A stretch of DNA of 64,000 nucleotides from Clostridiaceae bacterium AM27-36LB (GCA_003480725.1 QUJQ01000002.1:1-64000), one strand, 5' to 3'. Positions 36,361 through 45,834 are shown, counted from the first letter of the stretch. The notes: generated by a model not told the origin, from the letters alone. Numbers and translations: made by a program.

Positions 36361-37733
36361 GCGTTCATCCTCCAGCCGGAGAAATATTTATTCCGAAGAG
36401 TTCCACGGATCAGCTTTCCCCAGCCCAGCGGATACCCATCCACACATACCAGCTGCCAGCCTGCATCTTTGGTACTCTCTCCATCCTCAATCTCGATGGT
36501 CTCTCCCTTCAGATAGCGGATGATCCGCTCGTCTGTAGCTGGAAGATCGATGACTGATGCATATTCCTCCTTTTTCAGAACCATGGCAAATGCCTGACTC
36601 GGCTCAAATCGTTTTTTCAGAAGTTCACCCATATAAAGACCGGAGCGTAAGAATCGAAGCCCTTTGCAGCCGCTTAAGCCCTCCGGCATCAAAAATACTT
36701 TGGTATCTTTGATCTGAATTCTGGTTGTATCAACAGGCATGGACACATCTTTCAGAAAATCTGTCAGCTCCTGCGGAAGCTTCGACGGTTTTCCAGCTGA
36801 CTCCAGCGCATTTGGCGTACGCTCTCCATCTTTCTGAAGCAATGCCAGAAAATGCCCCTCCCCATCGATCTTATGAGGAAACAGACGAACACATTTTTCC
36901 AGTGGAAATGTACTGTCCACCAGTTCTGGCTGTCCTGGTGCAAAGCCTTCACTCTGCGGAATATCCAGCAGATGGAACTCCGGGTGATTGCTCAGAAAAT
37001 AATCCATGCTTCCTTCATTTTCCAGTTTAGAGAAGGTACAGGTAGAATAAAGCATGGTTCCACCCGGCTTCAGCAGGTTTGCTGCCTGATCCAGAATCTC
37101 CCGCTGCATTTTGGAAAACACCTCCGGTCCCTGGCGTTCCCACGCCGGGATCATATGAGCCTGTTTCCGGAACATTCCCTCACCGGAGCAGGGAGCATCG
37201 ATCAGGATCTTATCAAAATATTCATGAAAATACCGGTCCAGCTTGTCTCCCATCTCACTGGTCACCAGAATATTGGGGAGACCAAATACTTCCAGATTCT
37301 TCAGCAGAGCTTTTGTCCTGGATGCGCTGGCATCGTTGGCGACCAGCAGGCCCTCATGGCGAAGCTTTGCACCAAGCTCCGTTGCTTTTCCACCCGGAGC
37401 CGCACACAGATCCAGTACCCGTTCTCCCGGCTCCACCGGAAGGACACTTGCCGGCGTCATGGCACTTGGCTCCTGAATATAATAAAGACCTGCATAGTAA
37501 TAAGGATGCTTTGTCGGCGCATCCTCTTCTGTATAATAATATCCGTTGGGAGTCCATGGTACTCTCCGAAGAGTCTTGAATGGGCTGATCCTCTCAAATT
37601 CCTCGACAGAAATCTTGGAAGTATTGACTCTTAAGCCTGTAAACTTCGGTTTCTCGTAGCTTTCCAGATATTCTGGAAGCTCCGGACCTAATATTTCTTT
37701 CATTTGTTCTACAAATATCTGTGGAAGATTCAT
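36357..37733 (-). CDS. RsmF-like class I SAM-dependent rRNA cytosine methyltransferase
   Basis: A 458-residue NOL1/NOP2/Sun family enzyme that makes 5-methylcytosine in rRNA. V-L-D-L-C-A-A-P-G-G-K-A-T-E (near 106-119) binds SAM. D-A-P-C-S-G-E-G-M-F-R-K (near 178-189) and Y-S-T-C-T-F hold the two catalytic Cys. The C-terminal region (about 320-458) is like the RsmF RNA-binding and PUA-like domains. It overlaps recD2 by four bases. Confidence 0.9.
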   Translation of the reverse strand: MNLPQIFVEQMKEILGPELPEYLESYEKPKFTGLRVNTSKISVEEFERISPFKTLRRVPWTPNGYYYTEEDAPTKHPYYYAGLYYIQEPSAMTPASVLPVEPGERVLDLCAAPGGKATELGAKLRHEGLLVANDASASRTKALLKNLEVFGLPNILVTSEMGDKLDRYFHEYFDKILIDAPCSGEGMFRKQAHMIPAWERQGPEVFSKMQREILDQAANLLKPGGTMLYSTCTFSKLENEGSMDYFLSNHPEFHLLDIPQSEGFAPGQPELVDSTFPLEKCVRLFPHKIDGEGHFLALLQKDGERTPNALESAGKPSKLPQELTDFLKDVSMPVDTTRIQIKDTKVFLMPEGLSGCKGLRFLRSGLYMGELLKKRFEPSQAFAMVLKKEEYASVIDLPATDERIIRYLKGETIEIEDGESTKDAGWQLVCVDGYPLGWGKLIRGTLRNKYFSGWRMNA

Positions 37734-40615
37734 CTATCGTTATCTGTTCCTTTCTGTATTTCTCCCTGCAGCCTTTCCTTCAGCAGCGTATTCCGCCGGT
37801 TGACTGTTACATGATGTACTGCGTAGGAAATGGCTTTCTTCGTTCCTACCAATACCAGTATTTTCTTTGCTCTCGTGATGCCTGTATAGATCAGATTCCG
37901 CTGAAGCATGACATAATGATTCATGAGCACCGGCATCACGACAATCGGATATTCACTTCCCTGTGCCTTATGGATCGTAGTTGCATAAGCATGAACCAGT
38001 TCATCCAGCTCCGATGCATCATATTCGATCAGATGTCCGTCAAAATCCACCTGAAGTGTCCGCCCCTGAATATCCACAGAGGCAACGATTCCGATATCTC
38101 CGTTAAATATCTCTTTATCATAATTATTACGGATCTGCATGACCTTGTCATTGACCCGGAATATATAACCACTGCGCCGTAAGCCATCGCCCGTCGGATT
38201 CAAAGCCGCCTGTAATGCCAGATTCAGATTGGTCGCACCTACCACGCCTTTCTGCATCGGTGTGAGCACCTGAATCTGAGAGGATGGTGTCTGGTAATAT
38301 CTGGATAGCTTCGTCTGCACCAGATTCACGATCTCAGCCACTGCTTCTTCCGGATCCTCCTTTTCTGTAAAGAAGAAATCGGTAGTCTTCCCATTAGACA
38401 GATCCGGCATCAGTCCTTCATTGATCCGATGAGCATTCATGATGATCCTGCTGGACTGCGCCTGTCGGAAAATCTTCGTCAGACGCACTACCTTACACAC
38501 ACCCGAATCCATCAGATCCCGCAGTACATTTCCTGCCCCCACCGATGGAAGCTGATCAATATCACCCACCAGCACCAGACGCATATGTGGAGGAATGGCG
38601 CGTAGCAGAGCATTCATCAGCACAATATCAATCATAGAACACTCATCTACGATCAACACATCCCCTTCTAGCGGATTCTCTTCATTTTTCTGATAACCTT
38701 CCGGCGGTTTTGCTTCCAGCAGCCGGTGGAGCGTCTTTGCTTCCAGCCCTGTCGCTTCCGTCATCCGCTTGGCTGCCCGCCCTGTCGGTGCCGCCAGCAA
38801 TATGTTCAATCCAAATGTCTGATATGCGGAAATGATGCCTCTGACAGTGGTGGTCTTACCTGTTCCTGGACCACCCGTGAGCACCATCACTTTGCAGGTC
38901 GCCGCCTGCCTGATGGCCTCCGCCTGTACCTCATCATACTCCATCTGCAGTTTCTGTTCAATCTTTCTGACATCTATGGAAAGCTCCTGATTGCAGGTCT
39001 TCTCCCTGGCAGCCATTAAGGATTTCCACAAAGGATCCTCCGCCGGAGCCTCCAATAACCGCTTCAGCTTTCCAGCCGTTCCCGTCTCCGCATAATAAAA
39101 TGCCGGCAGATAGATTGCCTGTTCTTCTTCCGCGATCTTCTGTCCGAACAGATCCTGATCTGCCATCATCTGATCCAGCGTCATGATCACCGAAGACTCT
39201 TCCGCCTCCAGAAGTTCCGTCGCCCGGTCGATCAGCTGCTTCTTTCTGGCATAGACATGTCCTTCATCCGCCAGACTGCTCAGTGTATATAAGATTCCAC
39301 TCCGTAATCGTACAAAGGCTTCTTTTTCAAATCCCAGCTTCTGTGCGATCCCATCTGCTGTCCGAAATCCAATGCCCCAGATATCATCCGCCAGCCGAAA
39401 TGGATTTTCTTTCACCTTTTCAATACTTTCATTGCCATACTGTCGATAGATCTTTGCTGCATATGCAGTACTGACTCCATGATCCTGCAAAAACAGCATG
39501 ACATTTTTAATCTCTTTTTGCTTCTGCCAGCTCTCTTTAATCTGCCGGATCCGCTTCTCGCCGATTCCTTCTACTTCCTTCAGACGGGAGATCTCGCATT
39601 CAATCACATCCAGTGTCTCCGTGCCAAACAGTCCTACGATCCGTTTGGCAAATTTCGGTCCAACACCCTTGATCAGACCAGATCCCAGATATTTTTCAAT
39701 TCCATATATAGTTGCGGGGAGTGTCTCCTCCCAAGTCTCAGCCACAAACTGCCTGCCATACTTACTGTCCACCTTCCAGTTGCCATAGATCAGCAAGACA
39801 GATCCTACATTTACATCCAGAAGACTTCCGATGACCGTCACAAGATCCTTATGATTCTTGACCGCACATTTCAGAACTGTGTAACCGTTCTCAGGATTCT
39901 GGTAAGTGATCCGCTCAACCACACCACGAAGTGTCACCGTGGGATGCGCGGGCTTCGCTGACTGCTTCGCGATCCCATTCCTGTCTGCAGCATTTCCTTC
40001 GGTCTTTGAGACGCCAGTATTGTCCGTCTCTGCCTTCCGCCCTGTATATTCATGCTGTATCGCCCGCTTCTTACGCATCTCAGCTACCATCCGCTCGTAG
40101 ACCTGCTGGTTCATGCGGCAGTCATTGAGTGCCCGGTGTGCTCCCTCCGACGATATGCCATAATACTCTGCCAGATCCACCAGCCGATGTCTGGGAAGTT
40201 CTGACAGATGCCGTCTTGCCACCTTCAACGTATCTACATAATCATTAGGAACCAACTCTCCGTAATATTTCTCTGCATCACGCCAGATGAATTTCATATC
40301 GAAGCTGGCAATATTGTGTCCCACCAGAGTCAATCCTTCTGTGAAATTCAAAAATTCCTGCAGTACCTGTGAAAACAGCGGACAGTCAGCCACCATCTGA
40401 TCTGTAATGCCATTGACCTGGCTGGCTCCTGCCGGAATGTGCCGTCCAGGATTGACCAGTGTGCTGAACTCATCCACCACCTGACCGGAACGCACCTTCA
40501 CCGCAGAAATCTCCACCACATCATCAAAGGTGCGGGAGATTCCGGTAGTTTCCAGATCGAATACCACATAATCCGGAGTATATTTATTCAGTTGGATTCC
40601 CTGTTTCTGTGGCAT
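37730..40615 (-). CDS. DnaQ-type exonuclease fused to RecD2 helicase
   Basis: A 961-residue protein joining two activities. Residues 15-185 are a 3'-5' exonuclease of the DEDDh type, with D20 and E22 in F-D-L-E-T-T, D106 in H-N-I-A-S-F-D, and H160 and D165 in H-R-A-L-N-D. A low-complexity linker (about 185-225) leads to a RecD2 helicase: an OB-like N-terminal region, helix-hairpin-helix repeats (about 315-420), Walker A G-G-P-G-T-G-K-T-T at 581-589, then D-E-C-S-M and a C-terminal motif with V-H-A-Y-A-T-T-I-H-K-A-Q-G. It would unwind DNA 5'-3' and digest an end. RecD2 proteins are normally about 740 residues without the nuclease. Confidence 0.88.
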   Translation of the reverse strand: MPQKQGIQLNKYTPDYVVFDLETTGISRTFDDVVEISAVKVRSGQVVDEFSTLVNPGRHIPAGASQVNGITDQMVADCPLFSQVLQEFLNFTEGLTLVGHNIASFDMKFIWRDAEKYYGELVPNDYVDTLKVARRHLSELPRHRLVDLAEYYGISSEGAHRALNDCRMNQQVYERMVAEMRKKRAIQHEYTGRKAETDNTGVSKTEGNAADRNGIAKQSAKPAHPTVTLRGVVERITYQNPENGYTVLKCAVKNHKDLVTVIGSLLDVNVGSVLLIYGNWKVDSKYGRQFVAETWEETLPATIYGIEKYLGSGLIKGVGPKFAKRIVGLFGTETLDVIECEISRLKEVEGIGEKRIRQIKESWQKQKEIKNVMLFLQDHGVSTAYAAKIYRQYGNESIEKVKENPFRLADDIWGIGFRTADGIAQKLGFEKEAFVRLRSGILYTLSSLADEGHVYARKKQLIDRATELLEAEESSVIMTLDQMMADQDLFGQKIAEEEQAIYLPAFYYAETGTAGKLKRLLEAPAEDPLWKSLMAAREKTCNQELSIDVRKIEQKLQMEYDEVQAEAIRQAATCKVMVLTGGPGTGKTTTVRGIISAYQTFGLNILLAAPTGRAAKRMTEATGLEAKTLHRLLEAKPPEGYQKNEENPLEGDVLIVDECSMIDIVLMNALLRAIPPHMRLVLVGDIDQLPSVGAGNVLRDLMDSGVCKVVRLTKIFRQAQSSRIIMNAHRINEGLMPDLSNGKTTDFFFTEKEDPEEAVAEIVNLVQTKLSRYYQTPSSQIQVLTPMQKGVVGATNLNLALQAALNPTGDGLRRSGYIFRVNDKVMQIRNNYDKEIFNGDIGIVASVDIQGRTLQVDFDGHLIEYDASELDELVHAYATTIHKAQGSEYPIVVMPVLMNHYVMLQRNLIYTGITRAKKILVLVGTKKAISYAVHHVTVNRRNTLLKERLQGEIQKGTDNDR

Positions 40616-40640
40616 TCGTCTGTTCCCCTGTCGTTTATCA

Positions 40641-41909
40641 TTACGGCTCCAGCATGATCTTCAGAATCTCCACATCTGTAGAACGCATGCCTTCTCTTCC
40701 CATCCGTCCAAAGCTCTTGATAGTTGCTTCTACATCTTTTTTCACCAGACCTTCACCGCTCTGGAAGCCTCTGTGCTCTGCTGCCATATAATACGCCATG
40801 ATCGCTGCATTTACAGATGATGCTATCTTGGCTGCACAGGAAGCTTTCGCTCCATCACAGACAATACCGGATACATTGGCCAGTGTGTTCGTGATCGTCT
40901 CAGCAATTGTATCAAAATCCGCTCCGTGCAAATAGGCAATACCGGCACCTGCTCCTGTGGCAGCTGACACTGCTCCACAATATGCACTCAGCTTTCCAAG
41001 CTCATTTTTCTGGTAAATCGCCACCAGATTGGATAATACCAGCGCCCGATATTCCTTTTCCTTATCGGCAAACAGATAATCCGCAAATACCGCCACCGGA
41101 AGGCTGACCGTCATTCCCTGATTGCCGCTTCCAGAATTGATCATAACCGGAAGTACGCAGCCGTTCATTCTTGCATCACTTCCCGCTGCCGGAAGGGCTT
41201 TGGCACGATTTCGTACATCATCACCATAATATTTCAGAATCGTTGCCCCTACATTTGCTCCGTAGGATTTTGTCAGACCTTCTTTGGCAATGCTCATGTT
41301 ATAAGCCAGCTGCCGGTCAATCAGATCCTTGATCTCATCGATCTTCACTGTCTGGGCAAATTCATAAATATCTTTCAGATTCAGAAGTGTCCTGTCTGTG
41401 GAAGCTGCACTGTCTGCCTCCATCTCCTTGGAAAAGATCACCTGTCCGTTTTTCTCCAGTCGTACAATATTCGTATGGGAAAATGCGATCTCCGCCAGTG
41501 CGGTATCCTCACCAGCCTTCAGTTCTACGATAATCTGCAGATTGGATACCCCTTCCAGCAGTTCCACATGACAGATCTTCTTTTTCAGGAGCTCTCTTGT
41601 AATCTTAAGATCCTCATCTGTCACATCCACCAGCACTTCCAGTTTCTTCTCTGCATTACCGCCTACAGCTCCAAGAATGGCACTGGTTTCGATTCCTTTT
41701 AAGTCTCCCGTCGTAGGAACAATGACAGCCTTCACATTTTTGATAATATTTCCACTACAGCTCACCACGATCTCTTCTGGCAGCTTTCCAAGAATCTCAC
41801 GGGCTTTTGCAGCCGCATAAGCAATGGCGATCGGTTCGGTACATCCAAGTGCCGGGACCAGTTCCTCCTTCAAAATAGCTATATATTCTTCATAAACGTG
41901 CTGATCCAT
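40641..41909 (-). CDS. L-cysteine desulfidase / UPF0597 family protein
   Basis: A 422-residue protein of the serine-dehydratase-like family to which CyuA/YhaM and archaeal CdsA belong; these release sulfide from cysteine using an iron-sulfur cluster. P-A-L-G-C-T-E-P-I-A-I-A-Y (20-32) carries the conserved Cys, and C-terminal C-D-G-A-K-A-S-C-A-A-K is typical. Start at ATG 41909 with GGAAAGG upstream; a longer frame to 41963 would start inside the promoter -10 element. It is transcribed alone, facing a zinc-ribbon gene. Confidence 0.85.
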   Translation of the reverse strand: MDQHVYEEYIAILKEELVPALGCTEPIAIAYAAAKAREILGKLPEEIVVSCSGNIIKNVKAVIVPTTGDLKGIETSAILGAVGGNAEKKLEVLVDVTDEDLKITRELLKKKICHVELLEGVSNLQIIVELKAGEDTALAEIAFSHTNIVRLEKNGQVIFSKEMEADSAASTDRTLLNLKDIYEFAQTVKIDEIKDLIDRQLAYNMSIAKEGLTKSYGANVGATILKYYGDDVRNRAKALPAAGSDARMNGCVLPVMINSGSGNQGMTVSLPVAVFADYLFADKEKEYRALVLSNLVAIYQKNELGKLSAYCGAVSAATGAGAGIAYLHGADFDTIAETITNTLANVSGIVCDGAKASCAAKIASSVNAAIMAYYMAAEHRGFQSGEGLVKKDVEATIKSFGRMGREGMRSTDVEILKIMLEP

Positions 41910-41954
41910 CTTCTGTTCAACCCTTTCCACATGTATTTCTCTTATACCCCTTAC

Positions 41955-41983
41955 ACTATACAATATTTCATGAACTTTTCCAA
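41955..41983 (-). promoter_or_regulatory. promoter of the cysteine desulfidase gene
   Basis: On the minus strand TTGGAA (41983-41978) and TATAGT (41960-41955) are separated by 17 bases, so transcription begins downstream of the longest open frame and supports the ATG at 41909. Confidence 0.7.
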
Positions 41984-42070
41984 TAAAAAAATACCCCTCC
42001 CGGACCTGATGATCCGATTCACCAGATTTTTACTTATATTTTACGTTGCTGTGCTAGTGTTTTTTACATA

Positions 42071-42089
42071 CGCCTGCCTATAATACAGG
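42071..42089 (+). promoter_or_regulatory. -10 element inside a palindrome before the zinc-ribbon gene
   Basis: GCCTG-CCTATAATA-CAGGC at 42071-42089 is a 5-bp inverted repeat around TATAAT (42078-42083). The matching -35 is poor (TAGTGT), so an activator or a repressor at this palindrome is possible. GAGAGGTG follows before the ATG at 42113. Confidence 0.4.
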
Positions 42090-42112
42090 CATAAAAGAGA
42101 GGTGTAAAGAAT

Positions 42113-42415
42113 ATGAAAAATCCAAATGTATGTAGAAAGATTATGTATGCTCTTATATTTAGTGGTCTGATCATTGCCAATGGTTCCGCTGTCTTATTCG
42201 GAACAGATACCATGTCACCCGGATTTATCATGGGTGGGTTTGTAGCGGTTATCGGAATCGTTTTCGGATTCCTGACTGTCCGTTGCCCTCACTGTGGAAA
42301 GCTGCTGAATCTGAAGGGCTGGGACACCGAATATTGTTTACACTGCGGAGAATCCGTAGTGCTTGAAAAAGCTGATAAAGCCCTTGATTGTAAGTCCTAT
42401 AAGGAATTTGCCTGA
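42113..42415 (+). CDS. small membrane protein with a C-terminal zinc ribbon
   Basis: A 100-residue protein with two membrane helices (about 10-28 and 36-56) and then C-P-H-C-G-K (from residue 58) and C-L-H-C-G-E (from residue 75), a four-Cys zinc ribbon on the inner face. Such short ribbon proteins are common in Lachnospiraceae but of unknown role. GAGAGGTG precedes the ATG. It is one of very few plus-strand genes here and is followed by a hairpin terminator. Confidence 0.7.
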   Translation: MKNPNVCRKIMYALIFSGLIIANGSAVLFGTDTMSPGFIMGGFVAVIGIVFGFLTVRCPHCGKLLNLKGWDTEYCLHCGESVVLEKADKALDCKSYKEFA

Positions 42416-42440
42416 CAAGAAAACAATCGTATCAACAAAT

Positions 42441-42481
42441 AAGAAGCCAGCAAAGCCCTTTGGGCAATGTTGACTTCTTTT
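42441..42481. terminator. bidirectional terminator between the zinc-ribbon and oleate hydratase genes
   Basis: AAGAAG pairs with CTTCTT, then CAGCA with TGTTG, and a GCCC-TTT-GGGC tip. T runs follow on both strands (CTTTTTATAT on plus, and TTATTTG on minus). Confidence 0.7.
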
Positions 42482-42495
42482 TATATGGCAGAATA

Positions 42496-44457
42496 TCAGT
42501 TTACCATTCCGCATTCCCGAAGTAGCTTTCCAACTGCTGTCCGATCCACCCGCTTCAATAGTTTCTTCTTTACTTTTTCAAGAGGCAGCGGAAGTTCCAG
42601 TTCCAGCGGAGATTTTCCATCCATCAGTTTGACTGAGCTTGCCAGCAGTTCCCGCACGTCATAGACGCTTCCCCATACTTCCGGTATACCCCGATCCACG
42701 CCGCACAATCCATAGACCGCTTCCATGGCAGTACGGACCGAATATTCTGTAGTAAAGATCGTATCTCGCGGCGTCTCTGCAAACTGTCCTAAAAATGCGG
42801 CATTCACACAGCCATCCGGGATCACATCCGGCCGGTCACCTGCCGCCCGTGGCATAAAAAATGCAGTAATATAAGGCATCATCGTTGGCACACAAACTGC
42901 ATGATACTCTGCCAGTTCCTCGATCTCTGACACCGGCACACCCAGATGATACAGCCACTCCGCAGTAATTTCTTTTCCCGTACATATTTTCATCGGCTTC
43001 TTTATATAATCTCCCGGCACATCGGTGAACAGTCCGTAAAGCCAGACGCAGATTTCTTCCTTCTTCTGGTTCTTAAACTGCCCCTGCCGGTTGATGGTCC
43101 AACTCAGCAGCCAGCTTGAGTCTTTACAGCTTACGATTCCTCCTGTCACCACTTGTCCGCTTCGCGGATCACGTCTGCAGATTTTCCGAATATAAGACAG
43201 GATCGTTTCATCGGAAGTAGTCACTGTTGCTGATTCCCAGTTGGTTTTTTCAATATCAGAACAGAATTTCTCCGGATGACCAAAGGCAGGATCCTGTGCA
43301 GCAATGTTCTTCCAGAGATTCCAGCAGCCACTTTTCTTCACTTCTGCATTTCCCACAGGTGCATGATCCTGATCACCATAAATCGTCTCTTCCGTACAGC
43401 TTCCATTTGTGATAAAGACAAGATCATCCTCCGTCAGTGGAATCTCCTGCTTTTCACCCTTGATCCGACACTCAATGGCTCTTGCCGTCTTCTTCTCACC
43501 CTTGATCACGAATCTCACATTGGTCACTTCTGTTCCCAGTCGGATCTCCACCCCTGCATGTTCCAGATATTTTAGCATCGGCAGAATCAAGGATTCATAC
43601 TGATTATATCTGGTGAATTTCAAGGCTGAGAAATCCGGCAGTCCTCCGATATGATGAATAAAACGCTGAAAATACAGCTTCATTTCCAGTGCACTATGCC
43701 AGTTTTCAAAGGCAAACATAGTTCTCCAGTACAACCAGAAATCAGACTTGAATACTTCATCATCAAACACGTCCTCTATGGTTTTGTCATACAGATCTTC
43801 ATTTTTTGTGAAAAACAATTTAATGATCTCCATGCTCCCCTTCTGGCTTAAACGAAATTTTCCATCCGTGTGAGCATCTTCCCCACGGTTTTTCGTGGCG
43901 CGACACAACGAATAATTAGGGTCATGCTTATTGAGCCAGTAAAATTCATCCAGAACTGATGCCCCCGAAATCTCCAATGATGGAATACTGTGGAACAGAT
44001 CCCACAGACACTCAAAATGATCTTCCATCTCCCGTCCACCCCTCATCACATAGCCTCTGGTCGGATCATGGATTCCATCGCAGGAACCTCCAGTAATGTC
44101 CATGGCTTCCAATATATGAATATTTTCGCCTGGCATCTGTGCATCCCTTATCAGGAAACAGGCCGCCGCCAGGGAACCAAGGCCGCTTCCTATCAGATAC
44201 GCAGTTTTTCCTTCTATTCCCACTGGTTTCTCTGGTCTGGCAAATGCCTCATAGTTTCCCTTCGCATAATAAATACCCTTGCTGTTCTTTTTCTGACTGC
44301 CCCGCTCGGTATTCCGATAGTCGGATTCCGGAATCTTCGTCTGTCTCATATGATCCACAGACTGCATCTGTCTCTTTCTTGTCTCCGCAAGAAGAACGGT
44401 TCCTGTTCCTACCGCCAATGCAGATGCCATCCCCACTTTCCATGCATTCTTTCCCAT
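42496..44457 (-). CDS. ohyA: oleate hydratase
   Basis: A 653-residue FAD-dependent enzyme of the myosin-cross-reactive antigen family, which adds water to the cis-9 double bond of unsaturated fatty acids, making 10-hydroxystearate from oleate. The flavin fold starts A-Y-L-I-G-S-G-L-G-S-L-A-A-A (near 85-98), and M-R-G-G-R-E-M-E near 143-150 includes the catalytic Glu region. Unlike many homologues it has an N-terminal hydrophobic segment (A-W-K-V-G-M-A-S-A-L-A-V-G-T-G-T, about 5-22) that could anchor it. Start at ATG 44457 follows AAAGGA at nine bases. Confidence 0.92.
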   Translation of the reverse strand: MGKNAWKVGMASALAVGTGTVLLAETRKRQMQSVDHMRQTKIPESDYRNTERGSQKKNSKGIYYAKGNYEAFARPEKPVGIEGKTAYLIGSGLGSLAAACFLIRDAQMPGENIHILEAMDITGGSCDGIHDPTRGYVMRGGREMEDHFECLWDLFHSIPSLEISGASVLDEFYWLNKHDPNYSLCRATKNRGEDAHTDGKFRLSQKGSMEIIKLFFTKNEDLYDKTIEDVFDDEVFKSDFWLYWRTMFAFENWHSALEMKLYFQRFIHHIGGLPDFSALKFTRYNQYESLILPMLKYLEHAGVEIRLGTEVTNVRFVIKGEKKTARAIECRIKGEKQEIPLTEDDLVFITNGSCTEETIYGDQDHAPVGNAEVKKSGCWNLWKNIAAQDPAFGHPEKFCSDIEKTNWESATVTTSDETILSYIRKICRRDPRSGQVVTGGIVSCKDSSWLLSWTINRQGQFKNQKKEEICVWLYGLFTDVPGDYIKKPMKICTGKEITAEWLYHLGVPVSEIEELAEYHAVCVPTMMPYITAFFMPRAAGDRPDVIPDGCVNAAFLGQFAETPRDTIFTTEYSVRTAMEAVYGLCGVDRGIPEVWGSVYDVRELLASSVKLMDGKSPLELELPLPLEKVKKKLLKRVDRTAVGKLLRECGMVN

Positions 44458-44672
44458 ACAAACAAATCCTTTCTTTTTGCAGATATTTTCCGCAGAAAGA
44501 AAGGATTTATTCAGGACTTGATTATTTACAGGTATCACTTTCTACATTTAATTCCCGATATGTCCTTGCAATGATGATCGCCGAGATTACAAATGATTTT
44601 CTTAAATTGCTCTTCCATTGGAAATAGTAATAACGCACAAAAAACTATTCATATTTTTATGCAAAACTGCTT

Positions 44673-44701
44673 TTGAAAGCAGACAGAATTTTTCCTATAC
44701 T
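44673..44701 (+). promoter_or_regulatory. promoter of the 44737 small gene
   Basis: TTGAAA (44673-44678) and TATACT (44696-44701) are separated by 17 bases, 35 bases before the ATG. Confidence 0.7.
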
Positions 44702-44736
44702 ATATGTATGACAGCTCATTACAGGAGGATATTTTT

Positions 44737-44958
44737 ATGCATGACTACGAAATCTTTATTGAAGAAATCAACCCCTGCGGTGGAGAAAAACACAGCCAGA
44801 AGACACTGATAGAAGCGGAAGCTGCCAGCCCGGAAGCTTATGTAAAAGAAAATGGAAGATATCCGATTCTCGAAACTACAACCACCGATAAAGGAGATGT
44901 TGTGATTGTAACCGGAGATAATCAAGGAACATTTGTACGGTATACATTCACCGAATAA
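44737..44958 (+). CDS. small acidic hypothetical protein
   Basis: 73 residues, acidic, with no membrane segment. M-H-D-Y-E-I-F-I-E-E-I-N-P-C-G-G is followed by an A-E-A-A-S-P-E-A-Y-V helix and a terminal beta-rich stretch. GGAGG lies eight bases before ATG 44737, and a promoter and a downstream hairpin make it an independent unit. I do not recognise a family. An upstream in-frame ATG at 44704 lies too near the promoter to be used. Confidence 0.6.
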   Translation: MHDYEIFIEEINPCGGEKHSQKTLIEAEAASPEAYVKENGRYPILETTTTDKGDVVIVTGDNQGTFVRYTFTE

Positions 44959-44980
44959 CACTTTTCAGCTAATAAACACG

Positions 44981-45004
44981 CAGGGATAGCTCAAGCTATC
45001 CCTG
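44981..45004. terminator. perfect hairpin between convergent genes
   Basis: CAGGGATAGC-TCAA-GCTATCCCTG is a perfect 10-bp stem. On the minus strand it is followed by CGTGTTTATT and would end the long nitrogenase-like operon about 80 bases after cutC. On the plus strand it follows the 73-residue gene. Confidence 0.6.
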
Positions 45005-45084
45005 TGATTATCTGTTATAAATTACAGATATAATTCTGTCCCGACTCGATTACTTTGTTAATCCCGATTGAGATTTCACTTGTT

Positions 45085-45831
45085 TTAACGAATCTGCGCT
45101 GCCAGTGCTTTCACCAGTTCAACATCCACGAATTCATAATCCATCCGATGTGGATCTGACAGATATGCATAACTTACACTACCAGTTTCTGTAGTAGAAT
45201 CCATGCGGTAGGATTTGCAGGAAGAATGTATCTGACGAATGCCTGTCTTTTCCATGAGTTCCCGTACATTTCCAGCGTTGACACCGCTTCCAGCCAACAA
45301 TTCGATCTTATCTCCGTACTTATTCTGAAGCTCTGCGAGCAATGTCGCGCCCTCCGACGCTTTTGCCTGCTGCCCACTGGTAAGCAACCGATTCACACCG
45401 CAGTCTATCATTGTCTCGATAGCTTTTTCCGGTTCCGGTGTCACATCAAAGGCTCTGTGGAATACAGCCTCTCCGCCTTTCACATGAATCAGTTCCACCA
45501 TTTTTTTCGTCTTCTCCGCGTCCACAGTTCTGTCTGCTTTCAGAAATCCGAAAGCAATTCCATCAGCTCCATGCTCCAGAAACAGTTCCGCCTCCTCCAG
45601 CATAAGCTGTGCTTCTGTTTCATCATAGCAGAACCCACCTGCCCGCGGTCGTACCATACACACAATCTTGAGGGATGTCTCCTTCTTTGCCCGCATAAGA
45701 CTGATAAGTGATGGTGTCAGTCCACCCACGCTTAAAGCACTGTTCAGTTCTACCCGGTCTGCTCCTCCCTTTTCTGCAGCCAGACAGTCCTGATAACTTC
45801 CGGCACACACTTCAAATGTAATCTTCTGCAT
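45085..45831 (-). CDS. cutC: CutC family protein
   Basis: A 248-residue TIM-barrel protein of the CutC family. It begins F-E-V-C-A-G-S-Y-Q-D-C (6-16). V-E-L-N-S-A-L-S-V-G-G-L-T-P-S (27-41) and V-R-P-R-A-G-G-F-C-Y are its signature. CutC was linked to copper tolerance, but this role is uncertain. Here it is the last gene of the nitrogenase-like/Hyp operon, three bases after the preceding stop codon, so it is probably translated with it. I infer a role linked to metal or cofactor handling in this system. Confidence 0.9.
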   Translation of the reverse strand: MQKITFEVCAGSYQDCLAAEKGGADRVELNSALSVGGLTPSLISLMRAKKETSLKIVCMVRPRAGGFCYDETEAQLMLEEAELFLEHGADGIAFGFLKADRTVDAEKTKKMVELIHVKGGEAVFHRAFDVTPEPEKAIETMIDCGVNRLLTSGQQAKASEGATLLAELQNKYGDKIELLAGSGVNAGNVRELMEKTGIRQIHSSCKSYRMDSTTETGSVSYAYLSDPHRMDYEFVDVELVKALAAQIR

Positions 45832-45834
45832 CTT

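Noticed and set aside
41910..41963. Longer N-terminus for the cysteine desulfidase starting with TTG
   Set aside because: The TTG lies in the -10 box of a good promoter, so it would not be in the message.
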